DNA of 7,336 nucleotides from Pseudomonadota bacterium. GTDB lineage: Bacteria; Pseudomonadota; Gammaproteobacteria; Burkholderiales; Thiobacillaceae. Both the position numbers and the translations under genes were made by a program. Positions 1-6,203 of this stretch are shown in pieces (within the stretch, counting starts at the first letter, position 1; every line of letters starts with the position of its first letter). The notes beneath the pieces were generated by a model that worked only from the letters and a program-made list of their open reading frames with translations, ran no database searches and was not told the origin of the DNA. The DNA is taken from contig JAJYXA010000046.1 in assembly GCA_021791235.1 (NCBI GenBank), positions 1 to 7,336 on the forward strand, given 5' to 3'.

Positions 1-77
1 TGCGCTTCCGTCCCATAGCGCCGGTCGAATTCCGCCTCGCTGAGCCCTTTCTGAAACTGCACCGAATTGCGCGCCAT
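1..77 (-). CDS. IS1595-family transposase, N-terminal part (runs off left edge)
   Basis: Read on minus from the ATG at 77-75, the frame gives MARNSVQFQKGLSEAEF followed by DRRYGTEA and continues past the edge. The pattern 'VQFQKGLS..EF...YGTE' is typical of the start of IS1595-family transposases, just before their N-terminal zinc-binding region. Only about 25 residues are visible, so it cannot be told whether the gene is intact. The bases from 78 to about 140 probably hold the non-coding end of this element, but I cannot delimit its terminal inverted repeat. The frame is open upstream of the ATG and continuous with the IS630 scrap at 141-326. The family call rests on recognising the N-terminal motif only. 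Confidence 0.65.
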   Translation of the reverse strand, partial: MARNSVQFQKGLSEAEFDRRYGTEA

Positions 78-140
78 TGGCCAACCCCTTGTTAATCCGC
101 CGCATCCGAGCAACTGAACCACAGCAGAGTCGGCTGAGCA

Positions 141-326
141 AGGTGCGTAATCAGGAAACACTTTGATCCGATCGGTGTTCTCGGCCACCCAGGCGGTCAC
201 CACCTTGGCCTTGTGCACACGCAGATTGTCCACGATCACGAACAGCTTGCGATCGGCGTCCTTCACCAGGCGGCGCAGGAATTTCAGAAAAATCGCGGTA
301 TTCAGCGCCCCGCGTGCTACGCCGCA
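141..326 (-). pseudogene. IS630-family transposase fragment, truncated at both ends
   Basis: The minus strand encodes RGALNTAIFLKFLRRL, then a stretch containing KLFVIVDNLRVHKAKVV, then RIKVFPDYAP. This is the catalytic-domain region of IS630-type DDE transposases, where 'DNLRVH' carries the second acidic residue and a 'YxPxYAPELNPDE' segment normally follows. Here homology stops at PDYAP (codon at 143-141), about two residues before it (usually YL) are missing, and the NPDE portion with the third acidic residue is absent. In the other direction the frame meets a stop at 344-342, so the N-terminal half is gone. It starts only about 20 bases past the reductase stop codon. It is a dead remnant, apparently interrupted by the adjacent IS1595 element. 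Confidence 0.7.
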
Positions 327-348
327 TGGATACGGTGAAACCTACCGG

Positions 349-1302
349 TCACATATCCAGTTCAAGAACTGGCGTCTTCGAGCGGGCGCAGCAGATCAAA
401 ACATAGGATCGGCGGCTTTCCGCATCCAGCACCGTGTCGCGATGCTCCGGCTCGCCCGCCGTATAGCGGGTCATGCAGGTGCCGCAATACCCGTCCTCGC
501 AGGATGTATCCACCGTCACGCCGTTGCGGCGCAGCACGTTTACGATCGTCTGATCAGCCGGCACTTCATATTCCACGCCGCTATCGGCGATGCGCACGCG
601 GAAAGCTCGGTTCGGTGGGGTTTCGACCCCAGCCTCCTTCAGCCGCACCGAGAAATGCTCGCAATGCACCGCATCCGCCGGCCAGTGGCGGCAGGCGGCG
701 GCGATCGCCGTCATCAGCCCCGGCGGCCCGCAATAATAAAGCTGCGTGCCCGGCTCGCGCGCTGCGAGCAGTGCCGCGAAATCGAGCCCGCGTGCAGGAT
801 TGCCACCGTCATGATGAATGACGACGGAGCCGTCGCCGCCCTCCGCCAGCAATTCCTCGCGAAACGCAGTCCGCGCCGGCGAGCGCGTGCAATAGAACAG
901 CCGGAAATCCGCGCCGCTCCGCCGCGCCGCCCGCAACATCGGCAAAATTGGCGTAACCCCGATCCCGCCAGCGACGAACAGGTAGCGCGGCGCCGCCACC
1001 AGCTTGAAATTATTCCGCGGCGCCGAGGTCTCGACCATCGAGCCCACGCCGAGCTCGTCATGGATGTAGCGAGACCCGCCGCCGCCCGCCGTCTCGCGCA
1101 GCACCCCCAGCATATAACCGTGCCGGTCGGCCGGGTCGCCGCAGAGCGAATACTGGCGGATCAGCCCGTTCCCCAGCCTCAGGTCGACATGCGCCCCCGG
1201 CGAAAATTCTGGCAGCTCGGCGCCACCGGGGTCGACGAGCCTGAACGCCTTGATGCCATCCGCCAGAATCCTGACGTCATCGATACGCAGCTTCATTGAC
1301 AT
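349..1302 (-). CDS. VanB-like oxidoreductase (flavin, NAD(P)H and [2Fe-2S]) of a Rieske oxygenase system
   Basis: This is the electron-transfer partner of a two-component Rieske oxygenase, of the phthalate dioxygenase reductase/VanB type. It passes electrons from NAD(P)H through a flavin (FMN in characterised relatives) to a ferredoxin centre and on to the oxygenase. From the ATG at 1302 the protein has 317 residues, the usual family length. Visible in order are the flavin motif RQYSL (49-53), the nucleotide-binding loop GGIGVTP (112-118), the CGP motif (191-193), and a C-terminal plant-type ferredoxin domain with Cys268-x4-Cys273-x2-Cys276 and Cys304. The conserved GEPEHRD lies between the last two cysteines, and the end (LELDM) matches full-length relatives. 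The frame is open to 1350, but the homologous sequence begins at MSMKLRIDDV. ATG 1296 is an equally possible start, with a GGA about 9 bases upstream. The gene is divergent from the oxygenase at 1517, its likely partner. Its exact substrate system is unknown. Confidence 0.9.
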   Translation of the reverse strand: MSMKLRIDDVRILADGIKAFRLVDPGGAELPEFSPGAHVDLRLGNGLIRQYSLCGDPADRHGYMLGVLRETAGGGGSRYIHDELGVGSMVETSAPRNNFKLVAAPRYLFVAGGIGVTPILPMLRAARRSGADFRLFYCTRSPARTAFREELLAEGGDGSVVIHHDGGNPARGLDFAALLAAREPGTQLYYCGPPGLMTAIAAACRHWPADAVHCEHFSVRLKEAGVETPPNRAFRVRIADSGVEYEVPADQTIVNVLRRNGVTVDTSCEDGYCGTCMTRYTAGEPEHRDTVLDAESRRSYVLICCARSKTPVLELDM

Positions 1303-1427
1303 ATATCCATGGACGTTTCCGGTTCCAAATTGCCCCGTCAATCCCCGCATGCAACGAAGAAAATCTGATACGACACCATCGTCAAAACTAATGAGAAATG
1401 CTGCGCTGCAATAAATTCATTCGAAAA

Positions 1428-1447
1428 GCTGACAAATCTCAATCAGC
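1428..1447. promoter_or_regulatory. Candidate operator: 5-bp dyad in the divergent intergenic region
   Basis: GCTGA (1428-1432) and TCAGC (1443-1447) form a perfect 5-bp inverted repeat around a 10-base AT-rich spacer. It lies in the 214-base region between the divergently transcribed reductase and oxygenase genes, just upstream of a TTGACA hexamer at 1457. Size and place suit binding of a dimeric regulator such as the LysR protein encoded at 6187-7092. A 5-bp dyad can arise by chance, so this is only a candidate. Confidence 0.3.
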
Positions 1448-1456
1448 AATAATTAT

Positions 1457-1487
1457 TTGACATTTGCGGCCCTCCCTTGCCGATTAG
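1457..1487 (+). promoter_or_regulatory. Possible promoter of the oxygenase gene
   Basis: A perfect -35 hexamer TTGACA sits at 1457-1462 within an AT-rich stretch of an otherwise GC-rich window. The best -10-like sequence is GATTAG at 1482-1487, a poor match at a long 19-base spacing. Weak -10 boxes are common at activator-dependent promoters. The ribosome binding site GGGAG (1501-1505) and the ATG at 1517 follow. No clear promoter was seen for the reductase on the other strand. Confidence 0.3.
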
Positions 1488-1516
1488 TGCTTACGGTTTA
1501 GGGAGAAACAACCACG

Positions 1517-2605
1517 ATGAACAGCGACGTACTCGTCAAGAACACCTGGTATATAGTCGGCCTTTCACAGGATTTCCAAAAGGATGTCCTGCAAGGCCAG
1601 GTCGTGGCGGAGCGGCCGATCGTGATGTGGCGCACTAAGGCCGGCAACGTCGTCGCCTTCGACGACCGCTGCTGCCACAAGCGCATGCCGCTTTCAGCGG
1701 GCAAGCTGATCGAGGGCGGCCTGCTGCAATGCGCCTATCACGGCCTCTGCTACGACGCGGCCGGCGCCTGCGTCCGTGTTCCCGCCCATCCCGACGGAAT
1801 GATCCCGCCGGCGGCGAAGCTGCGCGAGGTACCGTTGATGGAGCAGGACGGCCTTGTATGGGTCTGGCCGGGCGACCCCGCCCTCGCCCAAGGCACGCAT
1901 CCGCCCCGCACCCAGGAAGTCGTTAGCCCGGACTGGGACACCGCGGACGTGAAAGGCCCGGTGGCAGTGCCCTGCAATTCCTTGCTGTTGATCGAGAACC
2001 TTCTCGACATCACGCATTTTTTTCCGCTGCACGACGGCAATATCGGCGATGTCGAGAACAGCAAAATCCCGGTGAAGCTCGAAGAGGGAGTCAAAGACGG
2101 AAGCGCCTATGTCGGCACCGTCCGCGAGGTCTCTGGCTACCGCCAGCCGCCGTTCCTGGAAGAATATTTCGGTTATGAAAAAGTGGATCGCCACCACACC
2201 CATTTCATGCTCAACCCCGGGCTCACTCGGGTGCAGATGCGCGTTTGGCCGGAAGGCAAAATGGGCGATGCTGCCAGCGAGCGCGGCTACATCATTCTGC
2301 ACGCTCACACGCCGGTCGACCGTCGCAACCATGTCTGGCGGCTCATCGTCAACCTGCCGAAAGGTCTGATGTGCAAAAGCGATCCCTCTCGCCCGGTGCT
2401 GGATAAATTCGTCGAAACCTTTCCCACCGTCATGGCCGAGGATCAATGGGCGCTCGAAAAGCAGCAGAAGATGTTTGAATACCCCGACGCCGATTATTCC
2501 GAGGTGTTCTTGCGCACTGATGCCGCCTTGCGCCGCGCTCGCCAGCTTCTGATGAAGCTGGAGCGCGCCGAAGCCGCACCGCCACGGGAGGTCACCGTGG
2601 CCTGA
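1517..2605 (+). CDS. VanA-like Rieske non-heme iron oxygenase, catalytic subunit
   Basis: This is the oxygenase component of a Rieske system that uses O2 and reductase-supplied electrons for O- or N-demethylation or hydroxylation. It has 362 residues, close to vanillate O-demethylase VanA. The N-terminal Rieske domain carries Cys52-x-His54 and Cys72-x2-His75, the four [2Fe-2S] ligands. The catalytic domain has NLLDITHFFPLH (161-172), in which His167 and His172 would bind the mononuclear iron and Asp164 would be the electron-relay residue. Asp309 in AEDQWALE is the likely third iron ligand. The start is supported by GGGAG at 1501-1505 and by the family's usual beginning (NTWYIVGL at 9-16). The reductase partner is divergent rather than co-transcribed, and the transporter starts 200 bases downstream. 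The family includes vanillate, dicamba, caffeine and sulfonate-aryl demethylases, so the substrate cannot be assigned. The word 'vanillate' should not be taken literally, because the neighbours are CoA and fatty-acid genes. Confidence 0.92.
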   Translation: MNSDVLVKNTWYIVGLSQDFQKDVLQGQVVAERPIVMWRTKAGNVVAFDDRCCHKRMPLSAGKLIEGGLLQCAYHGLCYDAAGACVRVPAHPDGMIPPAAKLREVPLMEQDGLVWVWPGDPALAQGTHPPRTQEVVSPDWDTADVKGPVAVPCNSLLLIENLLDITHFFPLHDGNIGDVENSKIPVKLEEGVKDGSAYVGTVREVSGYRQPPFLEEYFGYEKVDRHHTHFMLNPGLTRVQMRVWPEGKMGDAASERGYIILHAHTPVDRRNHVWRLIVNLPKGLMCKSDPSRPVLDKFVETFPTVMAEDQWALEKQQKMFEYPDADYSEVFLRTDAALRRARQLLMKLERAEAAPPREVTVA

Positions 2606-2680
2606 CCCGCCGCTCCGGCTCGTCGCCGCTCCCGCGGAAAGCGGAGACGGGTATATCGCTGCTAATCCGGCGATCAAATA

Positions 2681-2705
2681 GATATCTGATTGCGTGGCAG
2701 ATATC
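2681..2705. promoter_or_regulatory. Perfect 8-bp inverted repeat in the oxygenase-transporter gap
   Basis: GATATCTG (2681-2688) and CAGATATC (2698-2705) are exact reverse complements separated by nine bases. They lie in the 200-base non-coding gap between the oxygenase and transporter genes, about 100 bases before the transporter start. No run of T follows, so an intrinsic terminator is unlikely. An operator for a dimeric regulator, governing a separate transporter promoter, is the better reading. I see nothing else convincing in the gap 2606-2805 apart from the transporter ribosome binding site. Confidence 0.4.
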
Positions 2706-2805
2706 GTAACTCCCTGGCTTATGACTCAAGAATTTCTCTGCCGCCTGGATTCAAGGTGACGGGCTTGTCGGTCGGATTAGAAAAAACAAAAGCGGAGGAA
2801 CGTCC

Positions 2806-4227
2806 ATGAGTGGTTCAGGCAACGTCACAGTCGAGCCGGGCAACGCGGATGCCATGACCTTCGACGGCACCTTTCTGCAAAGGTCTGTCGGCTATTGCGT
2901 CTACCTGTTCGAACGCATCATGCCGGACCCGTTCGTGCTGGTTATATTGCTAACAATCATCACTGCCTTGGCCGCCGTGCTGGTCGCCCCACACGGCACG
3001 CCGCAGCACATTCTGTTCGGCTGGTATGCCGGCATCACCAATATCTTCACCTTCGCCTTCCAGATGATCCTTATCCTTGTCACTGGCCATGCCCTCGCCA
3101 GCGCCGCCCCGGTCAGGCGCGTCCTGGAAAAAGCCTGCGCCTTGGCGGTGGGGCCGCGCTCGGCCCTCGCCGTGGTATTCTTCGGCGGCTGCATCGCGTC
3201 TTTCTTCAACTGGGGCTTCGGCCTCGTCATCGGGGCAATGTTAGCGAAGGAGGTGGCGAAGCGCATCCGCGTCGACTTTGCCTGGCTGGTCGCCGCCAGC
3301 TACAGCGCCTGGGTGCTGTGGACCTTCACCGGCATGTCAAGTTCGATAGGGCTTTCGATCGCCACGCAAGGCAGCCCGCTTAACTTCATCGAGGAGATGA
3401 CGCACCACATCGTGCCGCTGTCGCAAACCGTGTTCGCGCCTTGGCTAATCGTCCCCGGCCTCGTGGCGATGGTCGTCCTGCCGGTGCTTTATCTGATGAT
3501 CCGTCCTTCCGATCATGCCGCCATCGCGATTGACCCGGCTGTCCTAGCCGAGGAATCCGCGCCCGCCGCTCGCGAGCGGCGCGACAGCCTCGCGAGCCGC
3601 CTCGAAAACTCGCCCCTCTGCACCCTAGTCTTCGTCGTCGCCGGTCTCGCCTATATGGGGCTCGACTGGTCGATGCACGGCGTCTCGCTCGATATCAACA
3701 GCGTCATTTTCATCTTCCTCATCCTCGGCCTGCTGCTCCACGGCAATGCCGGCGCCTATGTCGACGCCATCTCCTCGGCGGCGCGCGTCACCGGACAGAT
3801 GATGCTGCAATATCCGTTCTACGGCGGCATCATGGGCATCATGTCGGCGACCGGACTCGCCGGCGTCATCTCCACCGCCTTCGTTCACGTCGCCTCGCGC
3901 TGGACGCTGCCTTTCTGGAGCTATGTCGGCTCGCTCATAATCACCCTTTTCATCCCCAGTGGCGGCGGCCATTGGGCGGTGCAGGGCCCGTTCACGGTGC
4001 CGGCGGCGATAAGCCTGCATGCCTCACTGCCAGCGACGTCGATGGCGGTGGCGACTGGCGAACTGGTCTCCAGCCTGCTGCAACCGTTCTGGGCGATCCC
4101 ACTGGTAGCGATTGCCGGCGTCGGCGTCCGTCGGGTTCTGGGCTTCACCTTCGCAAGCTTCCTGCTGATGTCGCTCTTCTTCTGCGTGGTCTATCTCTTC
4201 TTCGCCCCCGCCTTTGCGCCCTATTGA
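2806..4227 (+). CDS. AtoE-family short-chain fatty acid transporter
   Basis: This is an integral inner-membrane permease of 473 residues in the short-chain fatty acid transporter family (E. coli AtoE type), which is predicted to import small carboxylates such as acetoacetate or butyrate. Many hydrophobic segments are visible, for example near 42-61, 80-100, 118-145, 160-175, 210-231, 272-287, 298-312, 369-384 and 448-467. Family hallmarks are SFFNWGFGLVIGA (132-144), FIPSGGGHWAVQGPF (382-396) and LQPFWAIPL (425-433). A charged, alanine-rich loop at about 243-267 divides the two halves. The start is well supported by GGAGG at 2794-2798, seven bases before the ATG. The CoA-transferase follows after 30-42 bases, so the two are probably co-transcribed. 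A permease of this type beside CoA genes suggests that the pathway substrate or an intermediate is a small organic acid; the actual cargo is unknown. Confidence 0.9.
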   Translation: MSGSGNVTVEPGNADAMTFDGTFLQRSVGYCVYLFERIMPDPFVLVILLTIITALAAVLVAPHGTPQHILFGWYAGITNIFTFAFQMILILVTGHALASAAPVRRVLEKACALAVGPRSALAVVFFGGCIASFFNWGFGLVIGAMLAKEVAKRIRVDFAWLVAASYSAWVLWTFTGMSSSIGLSIATQGSPLNFIEEMTHHIVPLSQTVFAPWLIVPGLVAMVVLPVLYLMIRPSDHAAIAIDPAVLAEESAPAARERRDSLASRLENSPLCTLVFVVAGLAYMGLDWSMHGVSLDINSVIFIFLILGLLLHGNAGAYVDAISSAARVTGQMMLQYPFYGGIMGIMSATGLAGVISTAFVHVASRWTLPFWSYVGSLIITLFIPSGGGHWAVQGPFTVPAAISLHASLPATSMAVATGELVSSLLQPFWAIPLVAIAGVGVRRVLGFTFASFLLMSLFFCVVYLFFAPAFAPY

Positions 4228-4259
4228 ATTTCGCGCGCAAGAATTCGCCTTGAAGCCAT

Positions 4260-4263
4260 GGAG
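4260..4263 (+). promoter_or_regulatory. Ribosome binding site that favours the inner CoA-transferase start
   Basis: GGAG at 4260-4263 lies six bases before the ATG at 4270. The outer in-frame ATG at 4258 has no comparable purine-rich site upstream, only TTGAAG. Homology to the CoA-transferase family also begins just after 4270, at PLANLRVLEFG. Translation therefore more likely starts at 4270. Confidence 0.45.
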
Positions 4264-4269
4264 TTTCGC

Positions 4270-5451
4270 ATGCCGCCACGCCCTCTCGCCAATCTGCGAG
4301 TTCTCGAATTCGGCCAGATCGCGGCCGGCCCCTTCGCGGGCATGCTGCTGGCCGATCTCGGCGCCGACGTGGTGAAGGTCGAGCGGCCCGACGGCGGCGA
4401 CGGCATGCGTGACTGGCCGCCCCTGATGGTGGCCACCGGCGATACGGAAGGGGGGGAATATAGCGCCAATTTCGCCTCCCTCAACCGCAACAAGCGCAGC
4501 ATCGCCGTCGATCTCAAGAACCCGGCCGATCTTGCACGCCTCCGCGCTCTCTGCGCTAGGGCCGATGTTGTCCTCGAGAATTTCCGCCCTGGCGTTCTGC
4601 CGCGCCTAGGTCTCGGCTATGATGACGTCGCCGCCTCGAATCCGCTCATCATCTATTGCTCGCTCTCCGGCTACGGCCAGACCGGCCCCTATGCCGAACG
4701 CGGCGCCTTCGACGTCACCATTCAGGCGATGAGCGGACTGATGAGCGTCACCGGCGAAGACGGGGCCGACCCGATCAAGTGCGGCGTGCCGGTGGGCGAT
4801 TTCGTCGCTGGCCTCTATTCCGCCTACACTATCCTCGCCGCCCTTCGCCGTCGCGACGAAGCCGGCGAGGGCGCCCATATCGACTGCTCGATGCTCGGCT
4901 GCTTGCTCGGCATATCCGCGCTGCAGACCAGCGAATACTTTGGCTCGGGCAAGGTGCCACACCGCCTCGGCTCGGCGCATCCGCGCAACGCGCCCTACCA
5001 AGCCTTCCGCGCCGCCGACCTGCATTTTGTGGTCGCCGCCGGCAACGAGGCGCTGTGGCGCCGCTTCTGCGACATCATCGGTCTGCCCGACCTCGCCGTG
5101 GATCCTCGCTTTACCCCGCAACGCCGGCGTGCGGCGAACCAGAAAGAGCTGGAAGCCATTCTCGCCCCGGTCTTCCGCACCCGCAGCGCCGCCGACTGGC
5201 TGGAGGGTTTCGCCGCCGCCGGCATTCCCTGCGCCCCGGTCAACGATTTCGCGGCGATCCTCGCCGACCCGCACGTCGCCGCCATGGGGCTGGTGCGCCC
5301 CATCGTACTGCCCAACGGCATCGAGACCCGCACGGTCGATTTTCCCGTCGGCATTTCCGGCATGGAACCTGGCATCCGCCTCATGCCGCCCGCGCTCGGA
5401 CAGCACACCGAAGACGTGTTCGAGGAATGGTTGTCTCCGGAGACGTCATAA
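4270..5451 (+). CDS. Class III CoA-transferase (CaiB/BaiF family)
   Basis: The enzyme moves coenzyme A from a donor thioester to a free carboxylic acid in the cytoplasm, activating the acid for breakdown. From ATG 4270 it has 393 residues, normal for the family; the frame also allows ATG 4258 (397 residues). Family features are LRVLEFGQIAAGPFAGMLLA (9-28), LGADVVKVERP (30-40), NRNKRSIAVDLK (72-83), LENFRPG (102-108) and SLSGYGQTGPY (131-141). Asp148 in RGAFDVTIQAMSG aligns with the catalytic aspartate that forms an acyl anhydride intermediate in formyl-CoA transferase. The C-terminal part (AGIPCAPVNDF, 317-327) is also typical, so the protein looks complete and active. It follows the transporter closely and is separated from the crotonase-fold gene by only two bases, which indicates one operon. 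Members use substrates from oxalate and carnitine to aromatic and branched acids. The sequence does not fix which. Confidence 0.92.
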   Translation: MPPRPLANLRVLEFGQIAAGPFAGMLLADLGADVVKVERPDGGDGMRDWPPLMVATGDTEGGEYSANFASLNRNKRSIAVDLKNPADLARLRALCARADVVLENFRPGVLPRLGLGYDDVAASNPLIIYCSLSGYGQTGPYAERGAFDVTIQAMSGLMSVTGEDGADPIKCGVPVGDFVAGLYSAYTILAALRRRDEAGEGAHIDCSMLGCLLGISALQTSEYFGSGKVPHRLGSAHPRNAPYQAFRAADLHFVVAAGNEALWRRFCDIIGLPDLAVDPRFTPQRRRAANQKELEAILAPVFRTRSAADWLEGFAAAGIPCAPVNDFAAILADPHVAAMGLVRPIVLPNGIETRTVDFPVGISGMEPGIRLMPPALGQHTEDVFEEWLSPETS

Positions 5452-5453
5452 GC

Positions 5454-6203
5454 ATGCTCGCCGTCGAAGGGCCGGATGCACGTGGCCTCACCCGTCTTTC
5501 CCTGCAACGGCCCGACCGTTCCAATGCCCTGAGCGCCGGGCTTGTCGAAGCACTGCTCGAAGCCTTGGCGCTGGCCGCGACCAACGCCACCCGCGTCCTG
5601 GTTCTGCAAGGCGAGGGAAAAAACTTCTGCGCCGGCTTCGATCTCTCCGACAGCGAGGCCGAAACCGACGCTTCCCTAGCCCTGCGCTTCATCCGCATCG
5701 AGCAGATGCTGCAAGCCATTGCCGCCTCCCCGTTCCTGACCGTCGCTCGCGTGCAGGGCGCCGCCTTCGGCGCAGGTGCCGACATCGTCGCCGCATGCGA
5801 CCACCGGCTCGCCCTGCCAGGGGCACGCTTCCGCTTTCCCGGCTACGGCTTCGGCGTCGCCCTCGGCACCCGCCGGCTCGCGGCACTGACGGGTGCCGCC
5901 GCGGCGCAGGCGATATTGTCCTCCGGCCGCGTCGTCACCGCCGAGGAAGCGCTCTCCCGCCGTCTTCTCACCGCAGTACGCGACGCCGAGGCGATCGAGG
6001 CGGAAATCAACTGGCTGGCGAACGGCCTCGCGGCGCTCGATGCGAGCGCCGCCGTCACCCTCGTCACCCAGACGCGCCAGCCCGCCCCCGACCCCGACGC
6101 CGACCTCGCGATGCTGGCGCGCAGCGTTGCTGTCCCCGGCCTCAAGTCGCGCCTCGCCGCCTACGCAGCCCGCGCAAGGGAAAACGCTAGATCGACTTCT
6201 TGA
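5454..6203 (+). CDS. Enoyl-CoA hydratase/isomerase (crotonase-fold) family protein
   Basis: A crotonase-superfamily protein of 249 residues, slightly short of the usual 255-265. The ATG at 5454 has GGAG at 5439-5442 upstream, and the frame fits SLQRPDRSNALSAGL (16-30), the usual N-terminal signature. The CoA-binding/oxyanion segment is GEGKNFCAGFDLSD (53-66), and the second loop is VQGAAFGAGADIVAACD (100-116). By eye alignment to rat mitochondrial crotonase, the first catalytic glutamate (Glu144) corresponds to Asp110 and the second (Glu164) to Gly130 in FRFPGYGFGVALG. Classical hydration needs both acids, so this may be an isomerase, hydrolase, decarboxylase-like or otherwise divergent member. 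Its substrate is presumably the CoA thioester formed by the preceding CoA-transferase, with which it is tightly coupled. Its last 17 bases overlap the convergent LysR gene. Confidence 0.87.
   Translation: MLAVEGPDARGLTRLSLQRPDRSNALSAGLVEALLEALALAATNATRVLVLQGEGKNFCAGFDLSDSEAETDASLALRFIRIEQMLQAIAASPFLTVARVQGAAFGAGADIVAACDHRLALPGARFRFPGYGFGVALGTRRLAALTGAAAAQAILSSGRVVTAEEALSRRLLTAVRDAEAIEAEINWLANGLAALDASAAVTLVTQTRQPAPDPDADLAMLARSVAVPGLKSRLAAYAARARENARSTS

Noticed and set aside
163..1299. A long plus-strand open frame (378 codons) opposite the reductase.
   Set aside because: It is arginine- and histidine-rich with no recognisable domain. It lies antisense to a gene with clear flavin, nucleotide and iron-sulfur motifs, so it is a GC-rich shadow frame.
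349..2605. Carnitine monooxygenase (CntA/CntB) as the specific identity of the oxygenase pair.
   Set aside because: CntA-type enzymes are known for a glutamate in place of the usual electron-relay aspartate. This protein has Asp164 in the standard D-x2-H-x4-H motif, so the general VanA-like call is safer.
2622..2646. GC-rich short dyad after the oxygenase stop as a transcription terminator.
   Set aside because: The stem is only about five base pairs and no T-run follows.
4656..5453. The long N-terminal extension of the frame containing the crotonase-fold protein, and other long overlapping frames at 4606-6190.
   Set aside because: The extension is arginine-rich low-complexity sequence lying over the CoA-transferase in another frame. 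Crotonase homology and a ribosome binding site start at 5454.
4270..6203. Naming the CoA-transferase and crotonase pair CaiB and CaiD (carnitine pathway).
   Set aside because: Membership of the CaiB and crotonase superfamilies is clear, but these cover many substrates. No CaiA, CaiC or CaiT homologue is in the window, and the second crotonase glutamate is missing.
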